Shown: piece by piece, positions 18,328-25,823 of the stretch | Numbering within the stretch: position 1 is the stretch's first letter | How the letters are laid out: every line of letters begins with the position of its first letter | Source of the DNA: Bradyrhizobium sp. CCGUVB1N3 | GTDB lineage: Bacteria > Pseudomonadota > Alphaproteobacteria > Rhizobiales > Xanthobacteraceae | Direction: 5' to 3' | NCBI RefSeq assembly: GCF_024199925.1 | Contig: NZ_JANADR010000001.1 | Location: 8,497,501-8,561,500 of the forward strand | DNA length: 64,000 nt | Made by a program: the position numbers and the translations under genes | Notes under the pieces: model-generated | The model's input: the letters and a program-made list of their open reading frames with translations, nothing else | The model's database searches: none | What the model was told of the DNA's origin: nothing

Positions 18328-19068
18328 ATTGAGAACATCACGGCACAGAATATTTACGACAATCTGGACTTCTTCGCCGGTTACAGCCCGCTTCCGAGAC
18401 AGCTTCGCGGCCTTGACGGTGCGCCCGAATGGCCTTCCATACGTGCGATATTGCCAACGGTTGCCGGCAAGCGCGTCATCGATCTGGGGTGCGGCTTTGG
18501 TTGGGTATCGCGCTGGATGCGCAAGCAAGGCGCAACCTCGGTGCTTGGTCTGGACCTCTCGGAAAATACGATCAGCCGAGCAACGGCGGATACCAACGAT
18601 CCACAAATCGAATACCGGACTGTAGTCTTGGAGAAAGTGGAGTTGCCACCGGCTGCCTTTGACCTCGCCTACAGTGCACTCACTTTCCACTATATCAGCG
18701 ATTTCAGTCGTCTCGTCCGCATGGTCCATCAGGCGCTCGCGCCTGGCAGGGAACTCGTATTCACTATCGAGCATCCCATCTTCATGGCGGCGGTCCATCC
18801 GCACTGGATCGCGGACGAGGACGGGCACAAGACTTGGCCCGTCAATCGCTACGCGATTGAAGGCGAGCGCCAGACCGATTGGTTTGCGAATTACGTGATC
18901 AAGCATCACCATACCATCGGTACAACGCTCGACACATTGATCCGCTCAGGCCTCCAGATCTTTGCCGTCGAAGAGTTTGCCCCGTCTGACGAGCAGATCG
19001 CACAAACGTCTGAGTTAGCGGAAGGGTTGGAGCGGCCGATGATGCTTCTCGTTTCCGCGCGTCGTTAG
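18328..19068 (+). CDS. Class I SAM-dependent methyltransferase with lost canonical start
   Basis: From 18328 the frame reads IENITAQNIYDNLDFFAGY, then RVIDLGCGFGWVSRWM (SAM-binding motif I), GLDLSENT (motif II Asp) and YSALTFHYI, ending at TAG 19066-19068. Relatives I know begin with Met at the IENIT position; here the codon is ATT, and no ATG, GTG or TTG exists between it and the upstream in-frame TAA at 18298. Unless the rare ATT start is used, translation could begin only at TTG 18451, which would delete the N-terminal helix region just before motif I. So the gene is probably damaged. Substrate unknown; a second, divergent methyltransferase of similar type is at 51021. Confidence 0.7.
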   Translation: MENITAQNIYDNLDFFAGYSPLPRQLRGLDGAPEWPSIRAILPTVAGKRVIDLGCGFGWVSRWMRKQGATSVLGLDLSENTISRATADTNDPQIEYRTVVLEKVELPPAAFDLAYSALTFHYISDFSRLVRMVHQALAPGRELVFTIEHPIFMAAVHPHWIADEDGHKTWPVNRYAIEGERQTDWFANYVIKHHHTIGTTLDTLIRSGLQIFAVEEFAPSDEQIAQTSELAEGLERPMMLLVSARR

Positions 19069-19363
19069 CATCCGAGGTCCGTCGTGGGCTCAATCGAGCC
19101 GTTCGACACCGCCGGCAACCTGCCAGATGCAGCAATTCGGCGAACGCGACGTGGAAGGTTCACTATTGGAGCATCCATTGCGGCGAGTTTGCAGAAATGC
19201 TGCAAGAAGATTCTGAAAAAAATAGTAATTTGCGAAGAAGGCAGCCCGTGAACGAGTCTAAGAATGACAGCGAATCTGTTTTGCGAGCGGCTCGTGCTGG
19301 CGATAGTCAATTGCGGTATAGTCGACCATCTAAAACGCTTAGGTGATTCTCAACGCACCAGTT
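19069..19363. other. Intergenic stretch, nothing recognised
   Basis: About 295 bp between the methyltransferase and the convergent 3' end of the QseC-like relic. No gene, RNA or repeat recognised. Confidence 0.3.
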
Positions 19364-19619
19364 CTACGGCCCAGCACAGATATACCTGTCATCGACCGCG
19401 ACAAGAATGAACGTCGTTCGTTTAATCAGGTCGGTTGCTTCGACGTCCAACGCCTTCGCGATCCGGCCCAGCACCGTCACGCTGGCCGACACGTCGGCCT
19501 TCGATTGCGCCGACGTAACGGACGCTTAGTCCGGCGCGATCGGCCAATTCTTCCTGCGTCATCTCCTTCGCATGACGTATCCGACACAGATTGATCGCCA
19601 TGACCTCCTTGAGATCCAT
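19364..19619 (-). pseudogene. qseC: QseC-like XRE-family repressor, frameshifted
   Basis: From ATG 19619 the frame reads MDLKEVMAINLCRIRHA, then MTQEELADRAGLSVRYVGAIE, a clear XRE helix-turn-helix. After GAIE the frame moves to Arg-rich noise; shifted by one base it continues ADVSASVTVLGRIAKALDVEATDLI to TAG at 19364. One extra G near 19495 explains this. It lies divergent to a QseM-like gene, which is the arrangement of qseC and qseM in ICEMlSymR7A, where QseC binds operators between the two genes. The truncated product still contains most of the helix-turn-helix but lacks the C-terminal helices that normally dimerise. Confidence 0.72.
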
Positions 19620-19834
19620 GACGACAAGGGAACTCAATAGGAACTCTCGTTCCATCCGATTCATGCGATGCCCATGCTGTTCATAGGCGCTGCCCAAGAC
19701 CTGTTTGCCCTCTCAGGGGAGCACCGTGATGCGGTCTGCGTATCACGCCGCAAAGGCGAGATTATTTCGCCGCTTGCGGATTCTGCGGCAAATTAATCTC
19801 TAGCGTTGCCTCGATCTTGAGGAGGACGATCGCA
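19620..19834. promoter_or_regulatory. Divergent qseC/qseM control region
   Basis: 215 bp between divergent starts. It contains inverted GCCGC and GCGGC around TTGCGGATTCT (about 19771-19791) and an AT-rich flank on each side, a plausible operator. GAGGAGG stands eight bases before the qseM-like ATG. Operator function is inferred from the R7A arrangement. Confidence 0.5.
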
Positions 19835-20098
19835 ATGAACAAAACGCCATTCCGGGACCAACCGCCACTGACCGATCGTGTGAACGCCTATGACGAGCAA
19901 CATCTCGCGATCTATGTTCAGCTATTGATGGCCGAGGAAGAGGGCGCCGACTGGCGTGAGGTCGTCCAGGTGATCTTCGGTCTCGACCCTTCCCGAGAAC
20001 CCGCTCGCGCCAAAACCGTCCATGACAGCCATCTCGCGCGCGCCCGATGGATGACCGAAGCCGGATATCGGCATCTGTTGGAACCGCGGATGCAGTGA
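19835..20098 (+). CDS. qseM: QseM-like DUF2285 antiactivator, paralogue 2
   Basis: 87 residues starting MNKTPFRDQPPLTDRVNAYDEQHLAIYV, with EEEGADWREVVQVIFGLDPSREPARA and ARARWMTEAGYRHLL. ATG chosen because of GAGGAGG at the right spacing. In ICEMlSymR7A the stand-alone DUF2285 protein QseM binds and blocks the activators TraR and FseA, thereby holding excision and transfer off in most cells. The position here, divergent from a QseC-like gene and directly before an FseA-like gene, supports orthology. DNA-free protein-protein action is family knowledge, not visible in the sequence. Confidence 0.75.
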   Translation: MNKTPFRDQPPLTDRVNAYDEQHLAIYVQLLMAEEEGADWREVVQVIFGLDPSREPARAKTVHDSHLARARWMTEAGYRHLLEPRMQ

Positions 20099-20225
20099 GT
20101 GGGCTTTCCCGTATCGCAAATTGCGAACTGGCGTGATGCAACTTCTGGGACTAGCTTGACGCGCCGTCTTTCCGGATCGTGGTCTGCCCTCCTTCGGGAG
20201 GCCAGAAAAAACGAGAGGAAACACC

Positions 20226-21042
20226 ATGCCCACACAGTATTGGCGCTCGCCGGAGACGATTGAACGCTTGAATCGCCTCGAGCGCCCGGGCTTCGCCCTT
20301 GAGTTCCTGCGCCGCAATGCTGACTACCGCCGCGACTTCGCCCGCATCCAGCGCCAGATCGCACGCGACGGCGTTGATCCCGAGAATGCCCGTTCCGGTC
20401 TCGCACGTCGTTGGGGGTTGCGATTTCGCCCATGACCCAGCCTCTCCGGTTGGGCTCGAACCGACCCTATGGCTGCCCGAGGTGTCACCGGGAACACTGA
20501 TCCTGGAGCCGGCACCGTCTGGCTTCGATATCATCCAATCGATCGATCGCAGTGCCTTCGGGCAGCCGCCCGTCGAGCGGACGGATGCCAACGGGCGTGA
20601 GCTGGTGATCGCCGACGGATCGGGCGAACTCCATATCCGCCTCCAAGACGAGCAGGCCGCGCGACGTCCCGCTGTGCTTCTGCCGATCGACGGCATGGCC
20701 GAGCTGCGGCTCGACGTCGCATTGCACTTGATCCGTCGCCTTGGCGGCCAGCGTATCGGTCTTCTACCGGCGGCCCTGCGGCTGACGTCCTTTCAGAAAC
20801 GGCGATTGATTCAGCTCCTTCACGCCTTCGACGTTCACGACCTGGGCGGCGGCCCGCGAGACGTGGCAGCGAAGGTGCTCGCCTCCGACCACGCTCAGCG
20901 TCGTTCGGTCGAGTGGAAGGATTCGCACGCCCGCCGCAAGGCCAACCGTCTCATCCACGATTCGATCGCCTTGGTCGAGCGAGGCTATCTGAGGCTCCTG
21001 CGCGGCCTCTGGCTCGTCGATCCTCCAACCCACCCACCGTGA
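20226..21042 (+). CDS. fseA: FseA-like excision activator, needs a +1 frameshift
   Basis: Two frames: 20226-20435 encodes 69 residues (MPTQYWRSPETIERLNRLERP, then EFLRRNADYRRDFARI, a DUF6499-type N-terminal domain), and the +1 frame continues with DPASPVGLEPTLWLPEV through a DUF2285 domain (LPIDGMAELRLDVALHLI, KRRLIQLLHAFDVH, SHARRKANRLIHDSI) to TGA at 21042. Fused length is about 271 residues. In ICEMlSymR7A two such frames (msi172 and msi171) are joined by programmed +1 ribosomal frameshifting to give FseA, which activates the excisionase gene rdfS. Here the two frames meet at a UGA in exactly this way and an RdfS-like gene follows, so a functional programmed site is more likely than decay. 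Confidence 0.75.
20420..20437 (+). promoter_or_regulatory. Candidate programmed +1 frameshift site in fseA
   Basis: Zero-frame codons are CGA TTT CGC CCA TGA. The stop UGA follows a Pro codon; slipping forward one base at TTT-CGC-CCA continues into GAC CCA GCC in the FseA C-terminal frame. The exact slip codon cannot be decided from one sequence. Confidence 0.6.
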
Positions 21043-21212
21043 TGACGTTAACCTGCGACGCGCTGCTAAGGCCTCGGTTCGCCTGGTTGCGACCGGGGGG
21101 ACATGCACCTGCAAAAATTTTCGTCCACCCCCAACGCCTGAACTCTCCGCCACCCTGGCCCTGACATGCCGCGACTTGGCCGCGGCGCTTCAAGGCAAGA
21201 CGGAGATCACTC
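21043..21212 (+). promoter_or_regulatory. Presumed rdfS promoter region
   Basis: 170 bp between the fseA-like and rdfS-like genes. It has an AT-rich tract AAAAATTTTC in GC-rich surroundings at about 21111-21122, and GGAG eight bases before the ATG at 21213. As FseA is known to activate rdfS in R7A, its target would be expected here. Confidence 0.4.
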
Positions 21213-21464
21213 ATGCTCGACCGGACCGCGCAGCTCACCACACGCTACGTGCGCACCCCTGAGGCCGCGCGCCTCCTCGGCCTCTCGCCGCGCACGCTGG
21301 AGAAATACCGCTGCCATGGCAACGGCCCGACCTTCCGCAAGCTCGGTGGCCGCGTTGTCTACGCCATTGGCGATCTCGAGGCCTGGGCGGATCAAGCCGC
21401 CTGCAGCTCGACGTCGGATCCACGCTACGTCGAGGCCCGCGCCGCCGGCCAAGCGCATCGCTAA
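21213..21464 (+). CDS. rdfS: RdfS-like excisionase (recombination directionality factor)
   Basis: 83 residues with an AlpA/MerR-like helix-turn-helix: RYVRTPEAARLLGLSPRTLEKYR, then GPTFRKLGGRVVYAIGDLEAW. This is the HTH_17 pattern shared by excisionases, including RdfS of ICEMlSym elements, which bends attachment-site DNA so that the integrase excises the ICE. It directly follows the FseA-like gene and precedes repA, parA, traF and the relaxase gene, as in that ICE family. The integrase and attachment sites themselves are not in this window. Confidence 0.8.
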   Translation: MLDRTAQLTTRYVRTPEAARLLGLSPRTLEKYRCHGNGPTFRKLGGRVVYAIGDLEAWADQAACSSTSDPRYVEARAAGQAHR

Positions 21465-21478
21465 GGCAACGCTCGCCC

Positions 21479-22570
21479 ATGTCGTCGCGCCGCCTCATCA
21501 CGCCCAGCGAGCGAAGCAAGCTCGACCCGTTCGTTGTCGCCACCGGCGATGCCAGCCCGCGCGATCAGCGCGACCTGATGGAGCGGCCATTCTTCTCGCT
21601 CGCCAAGGCCAAACGCACGCGGCCCATCCTTTACCAGGCCGGCGATGTATCCGTAGAAGTCTATGCGGTTCCAGAGCACGGTATGGCGACCATTTGGGAT
21701 GCCGACGTGCTGATTTGGGCGGCGAGCCAGATTGTCGAAGCTGAGAACCTCGGTCTGAAGACCTCGCGATTCCTGCGCTTCACGCCCTACCAGCTTCTGA
21801 TCGCAGTCGGCCGACAGACGGGGGCGCGGGATTACAAGCTCTTGAAGGGAGCACTGGCACGCCTGCAGGCGACCGTCATTCGCACCAGCATCCGGCACGG
21901 CGAGCATTGGCGGCGCCACCAATTCTCCTGGATCAACGAGTGGGAGGAATGTGCGAGGCGCGACGGCCGCATTGAAGGCATGGAATTTGTCCTTCCCGAC
22001 TGGTTCTATCGCGGCGTCATCGATCGCTCCCTCGTTCTTACGATCGATCCGGCGTACTTCCGGCTGACCGGCGGGATTGAACGCTGGCTCTACCGCGTCG
22101 CTCGCAAGCATGCCGGTCGCCAGCCGAGAGGATGGCTGTTCGAGGTCGCACACCTCCACAAGAAGTCCGGCAGCCTGGTGCGAGTCTCCGACTTCGCGCT
22201 GCAGATCCGGCTGATTGCCGCACACCAGCCACTCCCCGGCTACAGCTTGCACATCGAACGCGAGGGCCGCCGGGAGTTGCTGCGCATTCTGCCGGCAAAG
22301 TTGTCCACCGCCCCTGTGGACGGCGCTGTGGAAGCGTTCGGGACTTCGCACGCAAACGATATCGGGACTTCGTACGCAACCCCATCGGGACTTCGCACGC
22401 ACGCATTAGAATCTAACTTAGAGTCTAACCTAGAATCTAACTGTCGTAGTGGGCGAGCGCGCCTTGCGGATAACGCTGGCTCGAGCGCCGAGTCGTCGTC
22501 AACCAAGCACCCAAGTCGTCGTCGACAATCTCTGCCGCTTCTCGGCCGCACGGCGGGAGACAAGCGATGA
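21479..22570 (+). CDS. RepA-like replication initiator
   Basis: 363 residues. Central region (DVYAVPEHGMATIWDADVL in pattern, SRFLRFTPYQLLIAVGR, LDDxxR-like DYKLLKGALARLQATVIRTS) matches the alphaproteobacterial plasmid replication initiator RepA family, which often forms the second gene of the rdfS operon in ICEs. Residues 280-330 are encoded by tandem repeats (GTSHANDIGTSYA, then LESNLESNLESN), so the coding sequence doubles as a repeat array; see the iteron entries. The C-terminal 40 residues are basic and low complexity. The stop overlaps parA by 4 bp (ATGA). A role in autonomous replication of the excised element is plausible but unproven. Confidence 0.8.
   Translation: MSSRRLITPSERSKLDPFVVATGDASPRDQRDLMERPFFSLAKAKRTRPILYQAGDVSVEVYAVPEHGMATIWDADVLIWAASQIVEAENLGLKTSRFLRFTPYQLLIAVGRQTGARDYKLLKGALARLQATVIRTSIRHGEHWRRHQFSWINEWEECARRDGRIEGMEFVLPDWFYRGVIDRSLVLTIDPAYFRLTGGIERWLYRVARKHAGRQPRGWLFEVAHLHKKSGSLVRVSDFALQIRLIAAHQPLPGYSLHIEREGRRELLRILPAKLSTAPVDGAVEAFGTSHANDIGTSYATPSGLRTHALESNLESNLESNCRSGRARLADNAGSSAESSSTKHPSRRRQSLPLLGRTAGDKR
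22301..22337. promoter_or_regulatory. DnaA-box-like sequences before the iterons
   Basis: TTGTCCACC at 22301-22309 and the inverted forms TGTGGACGG and TGTGGAAGC within the next 25 bases each differ from the DnaA consensus TTATCCACA at about two positions. Three near-matches next to iterons are suggestive only. Confidence 0.35.
22338..22402 (+). repeat. Three iteron-like 18 bp direct repeats inside repA
   Basis: TCGGGACTTCGCACGCAA at 22338-22355, TCGGGACTTCGTACGCAA at 22362-22379 and TCGGGACTTCGCACGCAC at 22385-22402. Spacing is 24 and 23 bp. The third is in a different reading frame from the first two, so the conservation is of DNA rather than of protein. Confidence 0.85.
22406..22441 (+). 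repeat. Three 12 bp AT-rich direct repeats
   Basis: TTAGAATCTAAC, TTAGAGTCTAAC and CTAGAATCTAAC follow each other without gaps directly after the 18 bp repeats. Each is itself nearly palindromic. AT-rich tandem units beside iterons resemble the unwinding region of plasmid origins. Confidence 0.8.
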
Positions 22571-23205
22571 TTGTCGCTCTGCTAAATCAGAAGGGCGGTG
22601 TCGGCAGGACGACGCTCGCCCTCCATCTCGCCGGTAAATGGGCGTTGCGCGGGAAGCGTGTGATCCTGATCGACGCAGACCCGCAGGGCTCGGCCTTGGA
22701 TTGGTCGCAGCAGCGGGCGCAGGAGAACGTCTCACGGTTGTTCGGCGTCGTTGGCCTCACGCGCGGCTCGCTCCATCGCGAGGCGCGGGAGATCGCGCGC
22801 ACTGCCGATCATGTCGTCATTGACGGACCGCCGCGCGTCGCAGGATTGACACGTTCGGCGCTGCTGGCGGCCGACCTCGTGCTGATCCCCGTGCAACCGT
22901 CGCCGCTCGACGGCTGGGCGTCGGCTGAGATGCTGTCTCTGCTGCGTGAAGCCCGAATCCATCGTCCGCAACTCGCCGCTCGTTTCGTGCTCAACTGTTG
23001 CGGCGCGCGCTCGCTCATCGCCCGCGAGACGTCTGAGGCGCTCGCCGATCAAGATCCGCCGATGCTCGCCAGCACCATCGGTCAGCGCGCCGTCTTCGCT
23101 GACGCAGCGCGGTCAGGCCGGCTCGTCTTCGAGCTCGCCGAGCAGAGTGCAGCCGCCCGCGAGATCGCCGCGCTCGCCGCCGAAGTCGCAAGGTTCAGGC
23201 CATGA
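22567..23205 (+). CDS. parA: ParA-type partition ATPase
   Basis: 212 residues. Deviant Walker A QKGGVGRTTLALHLA keeps the signature Lys but has Arg where nearly all ParA proteins have the second Lys (GK[ST]). Walker A' DADPQGSALDW and switch DGPPR are typical. It overlaps repA and the following RHH gene by 4 bp each, so it is within a tight operon. ParA proteins of this ICE group stabilise the excised circular form. The Lys to Arg change may weaken ATP binding or may be tolerated. Confidence 0.88.
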   Translation: MIVALLNQKGGVGRTTLALHLAGKWALRGKRVILIDADPQGSALDWSQQRAQENVSRLFGVVGLTRGSLHREAREIARTADHVVIDGPPRVAGLTRSALLAADLVLIPVQPSPLDGWASAEMLSLLREARIHRPQLAARFVLNCCGARSLIARETSEALADQDPPMLASTIGQRAVFADAARSGRLVFELAEQSAAAREIAALAAEVARFRP

Positions 23206-23468
23206 GCGAGCGTTCGACCAAGCGCAGCTTCGCGTCGCGACCTGGCGATCCCGAGCACTGGATCAAGGCCGGCGAGGCCTCGCCGCGCCGCATGGATGAC
23301 GCAGCGGCGTTCACCGCGCGGCTGACAATCGACGTCACGCCGGCGCAGCGCGGCCGTATCAAGGTCGCAGCGTTCGATCGCGGCGTCACCGTCGCGGACA
23401 TGCTGCGCGAATTGCTGGCCCGAGAATTCCCCACCGGCACCGGAGAGAGCCGCCATGAACGACAATGA
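23202..23468 (+). CDS. Small ribbon-helix-helix-like partner of ParA
   Basis: 88 residues. The C-terminal half FTARLTIDVTPAQRGRIKVAAFDRGVTVADMLRELL is a typical beta strand plus two helices of RHH DNA-binding proteins. It begins within the last codons of parA and overlaps the next gene. By analogy with plasmid par loci it may be the DNA-binding partner of ParA or an autoregulator of the operon. Confidence 0.7.
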   Translation: MSERSTKRSFASRPGDPEHWIKAGEASPRRMDDAAAFTARLTIDVTPAQRGRIKVAAFDRGVTVADMLRELLAREFPTGTGESRHERQ

Positions 23469-23973
23469 TGCCTTGCCGCCACGTACCGTATCGCCCTCGC
23501 ATCGGCGCGGCGTTGCGCTCACTCATGTCGAGCTGACCTGGATCGAGAAGAGGATCGAGCACTGGCTGCGCTTCGGCCGTCGCACTGAAGAGAAGATCCT
23601 CGACCGCCGCCGCAGCATTTCAAGTTTTGCTCCCGGCAGTATCTTCGGCTTCGTCCGCTGGGCGTCGAACGACTATGGCACCGTGGTGTCGCGCATGGAC
23701 ATCGTGCGCACCGTGGAGGGCGGCCAGCGCTATCAGACGCTGCCCTTCGTGCGGCCCGGCGGCGAGATCCTGCTGCGCGTCGATAGCTGGCCGAAGGTCG
23801 AGCGTGTGTTGCAGGCGGTCGATGCGATCGAGGCGCTCGCCATCGATCCAGCCGACGCCGCGCCCGAATATTGGCGGCATCTCCACAACCGCCTCGCCGC
23901 CGGACACGCGCCGCGCGCCTACACGCGCGAGCAGCATGTCGCCTGGCTCAAGCGCCGGAGCGTCACGCCATGA
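23455..23973 (+). CDS. DUF2840 protein
   Basis: 172 residues, including LTHVELTWIEKRIEHWLRFG, then APGSIFGFVRWASNDYGTV and YWRHLHNRLAAGHAPRAY near the end. These blocks define DUF2840, found nearly always between parA and traF in conjugative elements of this type. No catalytic motif is evident. It overlaps its neighbours on both sides, so translation is coupled. Confidence 0.85.
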   Translation: MNDNDALPPRTVSPSHRRGVALTHVELTWIEKRIEHWLRFGRRTEEKILDRRRSISSFAPGSIFGFVRWASNDYGTVVSRMDIVRTVEGGQRYQTLPFVRPGGEILLRVDSWPKVERVLQAVDAIEALAIDPADAAPEYWRHLHNRLAAGHAPRAYTREQHVAWLKRRSVTP

Positions 23974-24515
23974 CCCGCTTTGGCACCATCGTGATGACGT
24001 GCATGGCGGTGTGCGCCGCCAGCGGCTTGGCGTTGTTTCGTCCGGCGCCGCGGCTGATTTGGAACGCAACCGCAAGCACTCCGATAGGACTCTACGCGCT
24101 GCATCCGGTAGGACGGCTGCGCGGCTTGGAACTGGTTGTGGTGCGTCCACCAGAGCCGATTGCGAGCTTCCTCGCCGATGGCGGCTTTCTTCCGAAAGGT
24201 GTGCCGCTGCTGAAACATGTGCTCGCGTTGCCCGGGCAGACGGTATGCCGGTCCGGCGATGCCATCACTGTCGATGCTGTCGATGTCGGCGCCGCGCACG
24301 ACCGCGATTATCTCGGCCGTTTGCTGCCCCGTTGGGGCGGTTGCATCACGCTTCAACCGGGCGAGTTTTTCCTCATGAACCCGACCGTCCCGGACAGCGT
24401 GGACGGCCGTTATTTCGGCTCGCTCCCTGCCACCTCGATCGTCGCGCGCGCGGTCCCGCTTTGGACCGACGAGGCCGGCGACGGCCGCTTCGTCTGGCGC
24501 GCCGCCACCGATTGA
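23970..24515 (+). CDS. traF: TraF, S26-family signal peptidase for pilin maturation
   Basis: 181 residues, ATGA overlap with DUF2840. N-terminal hydrophobic segment (6-24), then NATASTPIGLYAL with the candidate catalytic Ser, and LLKHVLALPGQTV with the general-base Lys, followed by FFLMNPTVPDSVDGRYFGSL. This is the layout of TraF peptidases of IncP-type systems, which process and cyclise the TrbC prepilin in the periplasm. The matching TrbC is encoded at 56521. Confidence 0.88.
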   Translation: MTRFGTIVMTCMAVCAASGLALFRPAPRLIWNATASTPIGLYALHPVGRLRGLELVVVRPPEPIASFLADGGFLPKGVPLLKHVLALPGQTVCRSGDAITVDAVDVGAAHDRDYLGRLLPRWGGCITLQPGEFFLMNPTVPDSVDGRYFGSLPATSIVARAVPLWTDEAGDGRFVWRAATD

Positions 24516-24550
24516 CCCGCTTCCCAACCCGCCAACCAAGGAGGTTTCCC

Positions 24551-24886
24551 ATGGCGCAAATCGGTCAGTTCACCCGCGAGAAGTCCGGCTTCAATGGACG
24601 CATTAAAACGCTTTTCTTCGAGCGGAGTCTCACCCTCGTTCCGGCCGAATTGTCAGATGCCGAGAACGCGCCCGACTACCGCATTCGCCTCGGCGATGAC
24701 GAAGGCCCAGAGATCGGCGCGGGCTGGAAGCGCACCGGCGAAAAGGCCGGCGACTATGTTTCGCTCGTCATCGACGATCCCACGCTGCCGCGGCCGATCC
24801 GCGCCAATCTCTTCCAGTCGAGCGATGACAAATCGGCGTGGACGCTGAACTGGAATCGTCAGCCTCAGCGTGCCGAACGGGTCTGA
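24551..24886 (+). CDS. DUF736 protein, copy 2
   Basis: 111 residues starting MAQIGQFTREKSGFNGRIKT, with EIGAGWKRTGEKAGDYVSLVIDD. AAGGAGG lies eight bases before the ATG. Same family as the gene at 17685. In many rhizobial ICEs one DUF736 gene sits at exactly this place between traF and a lytic transglycosylase. Function unknown. Confidence 0.88.
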   Translation: MAQIGQFTREKSGFNGRIKTLFFERSLTLVPAELSDAENAPDYRIRLGDDEGPEIGAGWKRTGEKAGDYVSLVIDDPTLPRPIRANLFQSSDDKSAWTLNWNRQPQRAERV

Positions 24887-24890
24887 TCGC

Positions 24891-25823
24891 ATGCAGGATC
24901 CCGTCACGCGTGCCGCCGACAAGGCGCATCAAGGCTCCATCTCTTTGTTCGCGGAAAAGCCGGCTCATCCCTTCGTCCCGCTCAAACGTCAGTCGGCCGT
25001 CGCGCACAGCGGCGGTCGAGGGCGGCCGCAGGCCGGCGCACTGCGCGCCCCCTTGACGGACGCGAGCGTGACGCTTTCTTCGCGTGATGGCCCAGACAGG
25101 GCAGGTCCCGCTGCAGCCATTCTGCTGCTCGGCGGCCTGCTGGCTGTCGGCGCACCAACGCCGGCTGCGTGCGCACAGGTAGCACCAACGCAACGCCAAC
25201 CGGCGAGCGATCACTACGCCACGCTCGTGGCGGAAGCCGCGCGGCGCTTTGGCATTCCGGAATCTTGGATTCGCGCCGTCATGCGGATCGAGAGCCACGG
25301 CGACCGGAGCGCGGTGTCACCCAAAGGCGCGCTGGGTCTGATGCAACTCATGCCCAGGACCTGGGCAGACATGCGCGCTCGCTATGGTCTTGGACCCGAT
25401 CCCTTCGATCCGCATGACAACATCCTCGCCGGCGCCGCCTTCCTTCGCCAGCTGCACGACCGCTACGGCTCGCCTGGCTTTCTCGCGGCCTACAATGCAG
25501 GTCCCCGCCGCTACGAGGATTTTCGCGACAGACATCGTCCGCTGCCCGCGGAGACCGTTGCCTATGTCGCTGCAATCGTCCCTTTTGTCGACGCGGAGAG
25601 GCTGCCCGGGCCTCTCCTCGTCGCGGCCTCTTCTCGTTCATCCTGGAAGCGGGCGCCGCTCTTTTTCGACCGCGCTGACGGGCCGTGGTCTGCCGCGCGA
25701 GCTACGCCCGATCGGCCGGCGCACGACATGCCGGCTGCCGTTCCCGTGCACGATCTCTCGGCCATTGCGCCGCAGTCGCAAGGCCTGTTTGTCGCGCTCC
25801 AGGCAACGGGACGATCGCAATGA
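24891..25823 (+). CDS. Lytic transglycosylase (VirB1/TrbN-like)
   Basis: 310 residues. Residues 60-90 contain a hydrophobic stretch (AAAILLLGGLLAVGA) that acts as signal or anchor. The catalytic domain starts near 105: YATLVAEAARRFGIPESWIRAVMRIESHGD has the catalytic Glu (IES), followed by GALGLMQLMPRTW and FLAAYNAGPRR, the SLT family motifs. It would locally open the peptidoglycan for the conjugation machinery. It starts 4 bp after the DUF736 stop. Confidence 0.88.
   Translation: MQDPVTRAADKAHQGSISLFAEKPAHPFVPLKRQSAVAHSGGRGRPQAGALRAPLTDASVTLSSRDGPDRAGPAAAILLLGGLLAVGAPTPAACAQVAPTQRQPASDHYATLVAEAARRFGIPESWIRAVMRIESHGDRSAVSPKGALGLMQLMPRTWADMRARYGLGPDPFDPHDNILAGAAFLRQLHDRYGSPGFLAAYNAGPRRYEDFRDRHRPLPAETVAYVAAIVPFVDAERLPGPLLVAASSRSSWKRAPLFFDRADGPWSAARATPDRPAHDMPAAVPVHDLSAIAPQSQGLFVALQATGRSQ

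Noticed and set aside
22338..22441. CRISPR array at the short repeats
   Set aside because: Repeats are 18 and 12 bp with 5 bp or no spacers and lie within a gene; no cas genes in the window.
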